In this document: positions 20,907-29,017 of the stretch, piece by piece
Position numbering within the stretch: the stretch's first letter is position 1
Layout: each line of letters begins with the position of its first letter
Assembly: GCF_000372725.1 (NCBI RefSeq)
Contig: NW_005201223.1
Location: 27,007 to 91,006, forward strand
DNA from: Emiliania huxleyi CCMP1516
Taxonomy: Eukaryota; Haptophyta; Isochrysidales; Noelaerhabdaceae
Reading direction: 5' to 3'
DNA: 64,000 bases
Made by a program: the position numbers and the translations under genes
The notes under the pieces: model-generated
Told to the model about the DNA's origin: nothing
Database searches by the model: none
The model's input: only the letters and a program-made list of their open reading frames with translations

Positions 20907-21524
20907 TCAGTCCGCCGCCGCCGCATCGTCATCGTCGTCGATGAGTATCAGGTCGCGCTTGAGCCGGACGCCACAACAAAGCCAGCAGAGGTACTTGAAG
21001 GGCACCTCCTCGCCGCCCGTCTTGCGCACGTACACCCGCCGCGGCACGACTGCCTGCAGCTTGTCCGTGTCCAGCACCTCGCGCGCAAAGCCGACGTGCA
21101 GCACCGAGATGGGCAGCAGCATGACGAACGGCTTGCCTGTCGAGGCTAGCGCGCGTAGCACCGCCTCCTTCATCTCTGGCGAGGTGTAGGGCGGGTTGTC
21201 GAGGATCAGATCAACCTTTTTGAGGAACTTTGGGTTGCGCACCTGCACGAAGAAGTCCTCCCGCTTGTGGTGCACGCGCGTGAAACCGAGCTCACGCAGG
21301 TGCTCGGCGCACGCTCCGTCGTAGTAGAAGGGCATCCAGATCCGCTTCTCGCGCGCTGCCGGACCGAGCACCTCAGCTATCGCCGCCCAAGATCTCCGAG
21401 CGGTCTGCCAATCGTCGGACGCGCCAGCGCCACCGCCGAGCCGGCCCGAGGTGGTGGCCACGGGAGGGCCTCGCGTACTGCTGCCACCGGCGTCGTCTGG
21501 ATCGCGACGTCGTTTCTTCGCCAT
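20907..21524 (-). CDS. NPPY-motif methyltransferase-like protein (N6-adenine type)
   Basis: 205-aa frame from ATG 21524; no intron. The key motif is DLILDNPPYTSPEMKEAVLR (about residues 100-120), matching the catalytic DNPPY/F motif IV of N6-adenine methyltransferases, followed by PFVMLLPISVLH, a usual next strand. The S-adenosylmethionine-binding motif I (FxGxG) is not visible. This is a short form, as in phage-type adenine methyltransferases, or a non-catalytic relative. The N-terminus is basic (AKKRRRDPDD) and could be a nuclear signal; the C-terminus ends in a poly-Asp tract. Target (DNA, RNA or protein) unknown. Confidence 0.7.
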   Translation of the reverse strand: MAKKRRRDPDDAGGSSTRGPPVATTSGRLGGGAGASDDWQTARRSWAAIAEVLGPAAREKRIWMPFYYDGACAEHLRELGFTRVHHKREDFFVQVRNPKFLKKVDLILDNPPYTSPEMKEAVLRALASTGKPFVMLLPISVLHVGFAREVLDTDKLQAVVPRRVYVRKTGGEEVPFKYLCWLCCGVRLKRDLILIDDDDDAAAAD

Positions 21525-22331
21525 TGTAGCTCTGACAACGAGGGAGCAGAGCAGGGGTGGCTCGCCAGGCACGAGGGAGCGCGCACCCACCGGGCCCGGG
21601 AAGGGTGGGGGGGGGGGACTTCGTGCTCAGTCGTGCTCGAGCGTTGTTCGCTTTGCTGCGCCTGGGGTCGGTAGGCAGGTAGGTACGTGAATGGAGACCG
21701 AGGGCACCGCACACAGCGGCAACAGTCAGAAGACCCCCCCTAGATCCGGCTAGTCGCAGACAAGAAGAAAACTTGGCGCCATGCCTGTGCAGTCCGTGTG
21801 TAACAGTGTAAGCCCTGGTGTATGGACCGGTATGTACGTGTACGTACTTTTCAGTGTATGTAGCTCTTACGTACATTCCCGGAGGAGGACTGCTGCTTTT
21901 AGCTTATTACTGGGAGAAAAGGGAGAGGGTCTCTCTCTCTACGTGTATGTATGCATCGAGGGCAAGAACAGCCAGGCTCGGACTGGACACCAACATACCG
22001 ACGCGGTCCCTTTCTCCTGTGGAGGCTCCCCTCGGAGGGCGCCTCAACTTGAGTAGCGTCCTGGGTGGGTGGAGGTCCTCGGCGGGCGCTGTGAGTTTCG
22101 CCGATATCGCGCAGCAAAACGAGGTTGATCGGTGGGCGTCAGCGACGCACGCCTCGCAGCACACCAGCGCCCCTGCCGCGCCACATGCCCCTACCTGCTC
22201 CACGCAGTCCAATCCTCCCGATGGATTGCCACGCCCGCCCCGGCATTCCCGCACGCTCTCCGCGCCGCGAGCGGAGCGCCGCTCGCCAGCCTGCCCACGC
22301 CGCAACGCCCCCCACGCGCCGCTGCACAGAT
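21525..22331. other. Intergenic region carrying dispersed repeat units
   Basis: A poly-G tract at about 21607-21620 and three repeat units at 21851-21991 shared with 53.6, 56.7 and 59.8 kb. No gene seen; the last 200 bp should include the promoter of the small secreted protein. Confidence 0.5.
21851..21991 (+). repeat. Composite dispersed repeat
   Basis: TCAGTGTATGTAGCTCTTAC (21851) recurs at 56698-56723. CTTTTAGCTTATTACTGGGA (about 21897) recurs in related form at 53581-53609 and inverted near 55440. AACAGCCAGGCTCGGACTGG (about 21967) recurs at 59828. Together they suggest pieces of one mobile-element family. Confidence 0.7.
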
Positions 22332-22679
22332 ATGAAGCTGCTCGTTCGGCTCGTTCCCTTTGCGCTCATTGGCGTCGTCAGCGCCTTTGCAACGGGCATG
22401 GAGTGCATCGACACTCCCCCGGCGACGGTTAAGGGCGCAGCTTCCCTGCTGGAACTGGGTGGTGTGGAAAGCTGCGAAGGTTTGGCCAATATTGGCTACT
22501 GCTCCCACGCGGAGGCGAAAGAGTACTGCTGCGAGACCTGCAAGGATGCTGAGCCAGTAAGAGGGGTGAGAGGTGCCGGGACCCTTTCCGCCATTTGGGG
22601 CTGGGCCCACGCCTTCATTGGCATGGCCATCGCTTGCTTTGGCGGCCACAGCGGCGCCTGCAGCGTGTTCCTCGGCTGA
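22332..22679 (+). CDS. Small secreted Cys-rich protein, ShK-like domain
   Basis: Frame of 115 aa from ATG 22332. Residues 1-18 (MKLLVRLVPFALIGVVSAFA) are a clear signal peptide. Residues about 24-70 hold six cysteines in the order C-IDTP...SCEGLANIGYC...YCCETCK, resembling the ShKT domain. That domain is widespread in secreted enzymes and matrix proteins; presence alone does not imply toxicity. A strong donor (CCA|GTAAGAG) at 22556 follows the domain, and a 23-bp inverted repeat spans 22572-22701. The sequence after residue 75 may therefore be intronic, with an unseen 3' exon. Confidence 0.65.
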   Translation: MKLLVRLVPFALIGVVSAFATGMECIDTPPATVKGAASLLELGGVESCEGLANIGYCSHAEAKEYCCETCKDAEPVRGVRGAGTLSAIWGWAHAFIGMAIACFGGHSGACSVFLG

Positions 22680-22701
22680 TGGCGGAAAGGGTCCCGTCAC
22701 C
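22572..22701. repeat. 130-bp inverted-repeat element at exon/intron boundary
   Basis: Left arm 22572-22594 and right arm 22679-22701 are complementary over 23 bp with one mismatch (core GGGACCCTTTCCGCCAT), separated by 84 bp. It starts 16 bases after a strong GTAAGAG donor-like site. Confidence 0.75.
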
Positions 22702-23503
22702 CAGGACCTGCTTCTGCGACCACAGTGGGTGGCTACTGAACAGAGGGCGGCTGTGTGCGGTGAATCCAAAACCGCTCTCACATGTCTGACAGCTGGGGCA
22801 GCAGCGTCAGGGTCGCAGGGCCGGATCATGTCAAGCCTCTTGCCCGGCCGGCCGCGTGCACAACGTCGGTCTGTTTGCTGTCTGGAGCCATCGGTCGGCG
22901 GTCAGCACGACCGATCAGGTTGCCGTCCAGTTTTCTTATGGTTAGAGGGTCTATCTGTGTACTCCTCCGAGATCTTTCCAAATCTGCGCCTCTGACATAA
23001 GAGACACGGGTTCGTATACTTAGATCGGGAAGTCGGTGCTAGTGCCTAGTGGAGACTAGTGGGAGCCGGGGCCCCGTTTCCGCACTGCGGCGCGGCGCAC
23101 GGACCACGGTGTGGGCCGGGGGCGGCCCCCGCCTCCCCCCAGGCCGGCCAGGGGTGTGCCGCGGAGCGGCACACTGAGGGAGCGGTCGGTCAGCGGCTGT
23201 CCTCGGCGCAGCTGATAATCGGCTCCCGCTGGCCTGGGTGCGGTGGCAGTTGCACTCCCTGAGTCCAATATTCTTTCTGGTATTTGTTGAGCCCCCCGCT
23301 TTTCTCGCCGCACGGCTTTCTTCCCCCCCCAAAACTGCCCCAAACCGCGCGATTCGATCAAACGTAAATTGCCGCCGATTTGTGCTTTTATCTCTCACCC
23401 CACACCGCACACGTCCACACGCTCAGCACAATCGTACGAGCCCCGCCCGTTCTCCCAGCATCAGAGCTGCCGGTCGGTACCGTTCGTATCGCCAGGAGCC
23501 AGC
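22702..23503. other. Intergenic region
   Basis: No supported gene. A GC-rich stretch at 23060-23210 precedes the sulfatase promoter. Confidence 0.5.
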
Positions 23504-25213
23504 ATGAATCTGTTGCTTTCTATGGCGGATCAACTCCGGTTTGACGCGCTCTCGCCGGTTACGCCCGCCCTGCACACGCCAGGCTTTGCCGCCCTGGCAC
23601 GGGAGGGTGTGCTCTTCTCCCGCGCCTACTCCTCCACCCCGACCTGCGCGCCCGCGCGCGCCGCACTTCTCACGGGCCGCTCGCCCTGGGGGCATGGGCT
23701 GCTCGGAGTGGGCCCGATCGCTCTTTCATACCCGTGGGAGTTTCCACGCACGCTCGCGTCGGTGGGCTACCAGGCAGCGGTGGTTGGCAAGAACAACTTT
23801 GGCTGGAACCTGTCCGCAGGGCTCGAGGGTGGCCGGGAGCACAGTCACAGCTATCAAAGCTGGCAGATCTACGACGGCAAAACGGGCCAGCACGACCAGT
23901 ACCGCGAGTATTTTGCTGAGCAAGTGGGGTACCGCCGCGACATGGCCAATGGCTCGACACCTGCAAACGTTTGCTGGCCGACTCTGGATATGAACTCGTG
24001 GCGCGGGGCGGCGTTTGCGTGCGACGAGGAGCTGCATCCGACGGCGTGGGCGGGCCGCAAGGCGGTTGCCTTCCTCCGCGCCCATCGAGACGCGGGGCGC
24101 CTAGGTCGGCCGCCCTTCCTCCTCAAGCTCTCCTTTCACCGGCCCCACTCGCCGTACGACCCGCCGCAGCGGCTGCTCGACGCGGTGCAGTACGATGCCA
24201 TCCCACCTCCGGCGCGCAGCGTTGATGGGTGGTCGGCGCACTTTGCCACCTGCGACCAGCGTGGGACCGCGCACAAACCCTTTCCCGACTCGTGGTGCGG
24301 CGAGATGCCGGCCGAGGAGGAGCGGCTCGCGCGCCGCGCGTACCACGCGAGCGTGCGTTTTGTCGACGAGAAGATAAGCGCGGTGCACGAGGTTTTGCGC
24401 ACTACGGGGCTGCTCGAGCGAACGTTGTGGCTCTTCCTCTCAGACCACGGCGACGGTCAGGGCGACCATTTCCATTGGCGAAAGGGATACCCTTACGAGT
24501 TTTCTGCGCACATCCCGATGCTCCTCCGCTGGCCCGAGGCGTGGCCACCCTCCCTCCCTCCCGTGCGCATTCCGCGCGGCAGCACGCTCGATGCGGTTGT
24601 TGAGCTTCGAGACGTCGCTCCCACGCTTGTCCACGCCGCGGGCATTCTTCCAGAGGCAATCGGGCCGGCTGGCATCGAAGGCAGCTCGCTGCTCTGCCTG
24701 CTGAGCGGAAATAGCACCAATGCTCCGCCCGTCAGCGGTGGCGGTTGGTGTGCAGCTGCGTGGCGCGCCTCGCTCACCCTGGAGCACTCCACGTGCAACC
24801 ATAAAAGCAATCATTGGTCATGATTAGATTGCGATGAGATCACGATCGCGCCGAGATTGCAGCGAGCTCAACCAGAGAGGGGTTGCCAAGAAATGAACTC
24901 GTGGCGAGCCCTAGTTAGCTCTGTCGATAGGAGTGCGGTCGTCGACGGCGAGTCGCTTCTCAAGTACGTCTTCAACGCCCAAGATGGCAGTGAGGAGCTG
25001 TTTGACTTGCGCGCGGATCCAAAGGAGACGATAAACCTCGCGACCAAACCCGCGCATTCGCGGAGCGTTGCGCGGCTACGGGCGGCGCTCGTCAAGCAGT
25101 ATCAGAGGGAGGGACGCGGCGAGGGCTGGGTCCAAATGGGCAAACTGGTGTGGCCCCGCCGCCGCCAGGCCACCGGGCAAAACTACCCGAGCCAGTCGCG
25201 GACCCGAAGATAA
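23504..25213 (+). CDS. Sulfatase (type I, formylglycine-dependent)
   Basis: Sulfate-ester hydrolase of about 531 aa; exons 23504-24816 and 24931-25213. The start MNLLLSMADQLRFDAL places the first metal-binding region at residues 4-14. The signature TPTCAPARAALLTG at about 46-58 has the Cys (residue 48) that is oxidised to formylglycine, with Pro and Arg in the CxPxR pattern. The second metal site SDHGDGQGDH is near residue 311. The exon join restores CNHKSNHWSAVVDGESLLKY, and FDLRADPKE follows, the usual C-terminal block. The single intron has a GT donor. No signal peptide is evident, so location is unsure; likely substrates are sulfated polysaccharides or lipids. Confidence 0.92.
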
Positions 25214-26370
25214 GGCCTCGGGGTTTCTTTTTTCCCGGAAAACACGGAAGACTACATTGTTTTGTGGTAGGTAATTCCTTTTGGGGTTAGGGACGAAGGC
25301 GAAGGACCGATTGCGGTGTGAAGGACCGCAGATTATAGGGACCGATGTGGTGTTAGCTACGAGAGAGAGAGAATTCTTGATACGAAACCACGACGACACA
25401 CACCAGTCGACTCGCATCGGTTGCCTCCATGAACGGCGGAGCTATTCTCGCGCCCACACCACACCTGGCTCCAACGTGGACACGCCCATAGCTGGGGACA
25501 CTACTAGGTCACGCATGGCATCACAGAAGTTTTATCTCTGGGCCCCGAAAGCCATCTCTAGCAGCGTCGTTACGCATGCGCCCTCCCCTCCTGGGCGCAT
25601 TCGCCTCACGTCTCGCCAGAGCATAAGCCCTTGGCGTGTGGCGAGACGAGTTTTTCGCCATCGCAGCGAGCAGCAAGCCGCCCGCCGCAAACAGCCGGAG
25701 GCCTCGCCGCGGCACTGACTGCGCCGCGATCCCGCACCCGTCGACGCAGCTCCCCCCGCGGAAGACCGCGCGTAGCGACGTCTTGACGATCGAGATGAGC
25801 GCGCTCGAGGCTCGCCCACCTACTGCCCCTAAGAGTTGGTTATGAGTGGGCTCGGCTCCCCCCCTTGGGATCGAAGCTTCCACGACCTCACACCCAACAG
25901 CACAGGCGGGATCAGAAGGGGACTCCACACCGGACACCGCCCGGGCACAGCCCCCCTACCCGTCGGATCGCACAGAGGGCCCCCTCGGAGCAGCCCACAC
26001 ACAATCACGCATCGGCAGAGTTAGTGCCTGAGTCAGGCAGACAGCACAGACAAGGAGAGGAGAGAGAGAGAGGAGAGAGAGAGAGAGGAGAGAGGAGAGG
26101 GTGAGGGAGTGTGTACACGTGAGGAGTGGGGAGGGTGTCTGTGGTGGGTTGTAGTCCTACTACGTGGTTAAAACCACGCGCCCCTCAGGAGCTTAAGGTA
26201 GAGCTGAGCGTCCAAGACGCCTCGGTGCCACCCACCGGGTGAGACCATCCGGATCAATCGAGCCCGCCTCCGGCGGGCCGTCCCCGCGATGGCCCACGGT
26301 CCGCCGTCGCCTGGTTGAACCCCCTGCCTCCCGGTTGACCCCCCGGTCCCCGTACTCGACCATGAAATAA
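25214..26370. other. Gene-poor stretch with simple repeats
   Basis: A GA repeat lies at about 26055-26100. Minus-strand frames exist but are Arg/Ala-rich and lack family features. No gene is supported. Confidence 0.5.
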
Positions 26371-26892
26371 ACTCAAAGTCCACCACAGCCACCAGCCTCC
26401 ACCTCCACCGTCGAGCCGCGATCGCTGCCGCCCGCGACGCCGCCCGCCGCGTCAGATCGCCGCGACGCGCGCACCGAGTCGAGTCGGAGAGCCGCACCGC
26501 ATCAGCACCAGCATCTGCACCACCAGCAGCAGCAGCAGCACCACCACCACCACCCGAGAGAGAAGCGCACCTGCCCGACGCCGCCCGCCGCGTCAGACGC
26601 TCGCGACGCGCGCGTCGAGCCCAGTCGCACAGCCGCGCCGCGCCAACAGCAGCATCGGCACCAGCAGCAGCAGCACCACCACCACCATCAGCAACAGAGA
26701 CAGGCAGTGCAGGCGCAGAGGCGCTCGCAGAGCGGCGCTCAGCGCCGCGCACGCCACGCTGCGGACCGTCGGACGAGCGCACCGTACGTCGGCGGCGAGC
26801 CGCGTCGCCAGCCGTCTCGCGAGAGAGCGGCGCCGCCGCGTGCACGCAGCAGCCGCCGCGGCAGAGGCGAGCCGCGGCGACGTCCGCACTAA
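26371..26892 (+). other. Open Gln/His-repeat frame without start codon
   Basis: 174 codons open between two stops, no ATG. Two tandem units share a TPPAASDxRDAR segment followed by poly-Gln/poly-His tracts (about 26420-26560 and 26581-26690), then an Arg-rich tail. It could be an exon of an unseen gene, or a DNA-level tandem duplication that happens to be open. The opposite strand is also open, which weakens the coding case. Confidence 0.3.
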
Positions 26893-26910
26893 CGGATAAC
26901 GGCCATTGGC

Positions 26911-26913
<3 letters not shown>

Positions 26914-26951
<38 letters not shown>
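26914..26951 (+). repeat. (CT)n microsatellite
   Basis: Uninterrupted TC/CT dinucleotide run of about 38 bases. Confidence 0.95.
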
Positions 26952-26954
<3 letters not shown>

Positions 26955-26982
26955 AGCTACGCCACCGTCTACCGCGTGCGAC

Positions 26983-27987
26983 ATGCGGTCGCCGGCATCG
27001 AGCGAGCAACGTGTTCGACAGAGCGGCTTGCTGTGCGGACGGGCTTCTTGTGGCTCTCGTCGAGAGCGTTTTGCGTCCCGGCGGGTGGGAGAGCATGTGT
27101 CGTATGATGTGTCACTGTGTGCGCGTCATTTCAGTCTTGATAATAAGCACGGTCGATCCGTCAAAGGACAAAGCGATACACTCATTCCTATCACGCTGGA
27201 GGGCTGGCACGGAGCTCTGTGCCGGCACACAGGAAGAGCCGTGCTGCTAGAGGAGCTCGATGGGGAGCGAGAGGAACCGCCAAAGGTGCTCACGGAGGTT
27301 TCGAACTCCGCCATGACTCCGCTCGCCATAAATTCTTTTTATTTCGGTTGCTCGCGGTTTGCTGGGTGGCAGTCCAGCTCCTACAAGCGTGGGGCATCAC
27401 ACACGCGCGTCACGATTGTCGTGCGGGCCCTCGCTTGCCCCGCTTGCAAAATGGTGCGTCGGACGATCAAGCACAATCCCGCCTTTGGCGTCGAGTGCGA
27501 CTGCTGTCCGCCAGGCGGACTGTCCTTTCTCCCCGCACACGCAAAGCTGCAGAACCAGGTTATCCCAGCACGGCTGGCGCCGGCGCAGCGCGTCGCATTC
27601 CTCATGGGAGCCTCGAACACGTCGGCGCCGCGCCTGGCGGAGGAATGCGTGCGGCCACTGCGGTGCCTCCCTCTCGAGGCGATCCGGCGCATTTTTGAGC
27701 TCTGCGAGGAGAGGAGAGCATTGCCGCTCGCGCGGCGGCCGCCGCCGAGGCTAAAGCCTGCTGCGCCGCGGCACGGCGGCCTCGGGCCACGGAATCCACG
27801 CGACCCACTCGTCGCCGACGACATCGGGCTCGGTGCGCGCGCACTCGCACAAACAACCGCACACCCAGCACACGCGTGCCCCCGGCCCCAGAAGGTTGTG
27901 AGTTCTTCTCTCCAACACTCTGCCCATTACAATCGTTGTCTCCCCGGACACGCAGGCGCTCTGTCATTACAGTGCGGGCCGTGCTGA
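26983..27987 (+). CDS. Hypothetical protein, weakly supported
   Basis: 334-codon frame with ATG 26983. Amino-acid composition is balanced in the middle (residues about 100-250, for example VECDCCPPGGLSFLPAHAKL and LPLEAIRRIFELCEER) but the ends are Arg/Ser-rich. No domain recognised; the LPLEAIRRIF stretch faintly recalls F-box starts. Introns may be present but cannot be placed. Confidence 0.3.
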   Translation: MRSPASSEQRVRQSGLLCGRASCGSRRERFASRRVGEHVSYDVSLCARHFSLDNKHGRSVKGQSDTLIPITLEGWHGALCRHTGRAVLLEELDGEREEPPKVLTEVSNSAMTPLAINSFYFGCSRFAGWQSSSYKRGASHTRVTIVVRALACPACKMVRRTIKHNPAFGVECDCCPPGGLSFLPAHAKLQNQVIPARLAPAQRVAFLMGASNTSAPRLAEECVRPLRCLPLEAIRRIFELCEERRALPLARRPPPRLKPAAPRHGGLGPRNPRDPLVADDIGLGARALAQTTAHPAHACPRPQKVVSSSLQHSAHYNRCLPGHAGALSLQCGPC

Positions 27988-28939
27988 GTATCTTGGACGC
28001 GCTTGCTGCATTGTCCGGCACGGCGGCCGCGCTCACCGGAACCATAGAGCACCGGACACGTGCCGCCCCGCGCAATGTACGCGCACGTCAGTCATGTACC
28101 TCTGCGTCCTCGGGGAATTGCAGACAACCGCGTGATCGTGTGGAAATAAATAGACGCAAAAAAGAAGCCCGCGGCGCGGCCGGCACCCTCCAACGTGTGC
28201 CCCGCGCGAGAAAACGACTCATCCCCGCGCCGTGTAGGACCCGCGGTCACATCGCGTGGCGTCATCGGACATATATCGCGCGGCAAGGGGGCTAGAGCCA
28301 ATAGGGGAAGGCAGGCCGGCGCCAACCCACGACTCGAGCGGCTCCCCGGCGCACACAGTCCACGCTCCTCGCCGGTGCCCACGGCGCGGGGCCTTCACTC
28401 CTCGGCGTGTCCTCTCAGTGGAAGAGGCCCGAGGCCGTCTCGCCGCCGTGCGGTGGCAGGAGGGGCGTCGCATTGAAGGCGGCGGCGTGCCACGGCACAA
28501 AGACCTGTTTGGGAGGGCGAGGTGGAAAGAGGAGAGGGTGGAAGAGGAGTGGTGGGAAGAGGCGGGGTGGGAAGAGGCGGGGTGGGAAGGGGGAGGGGGG
28601 GGGGAGGGGGGGGGGAGCGACCTGCTCCATCCATGGACGCTTCGCGGGCGGGACAAACGAGAAGAAGTTTGCCTGCCGGCGAGGCCAGAGGGCATAGGGC
28701 GGGGCGCGAAATTGGGGGGGAGGGGTGCGGGTACCCCCGCAGCCCCGGAAAAAAGGTCCCAAAAAATGAGGAAAGGACGTAGCTAGCGGCGGCTCAACCC
28801 CGCCTTGGTGACGCGGCGCGACCCCCCCTTCTCCGCAGCCTTGCGCGCCACGTCGGGCCGCTGCCGCGCCGACGCCTCGTGGGGGGGGGGGGGGGGCGGC
28901 CACGCGTGACACGCGCCTCTTCGCACCTCTGCCCGTGAG
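27988..28939. other. Low-complexity region downstream of GT90 gene
   Basis: G-rich tracts at 28580-28616 and 28879-28896. Minus-strand reading shows two exon-like peptides (NFFSFVPPAKRPWM near 28650; KQVFVPWHAAAFNATPLLPP near 28480) that may belong to an unrecognised gene, but no splice model could be confirmed. Confidence 0.4.
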
Positions 28940-28996
28940 TCAACCCGCGGATGAGCGCGGCGCCTCGTTGAGCACGCCAGCCAAGTACGCGTACAC
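28940..28996 (-). pseudogene. Partial duplicate of the GT90 terminal exon
   Basis: Reads VYAYLAGVLNEAPRSSAG then stop, matching VYSYLAGVLNE of the GT90 last exon at about 29040-29085. Either a duplicated fragment or an alternative last exon. Confidence 0.5.
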
Positions 28997-29017
28997 ACGC
29001 CCACTAACTACTTCGAG

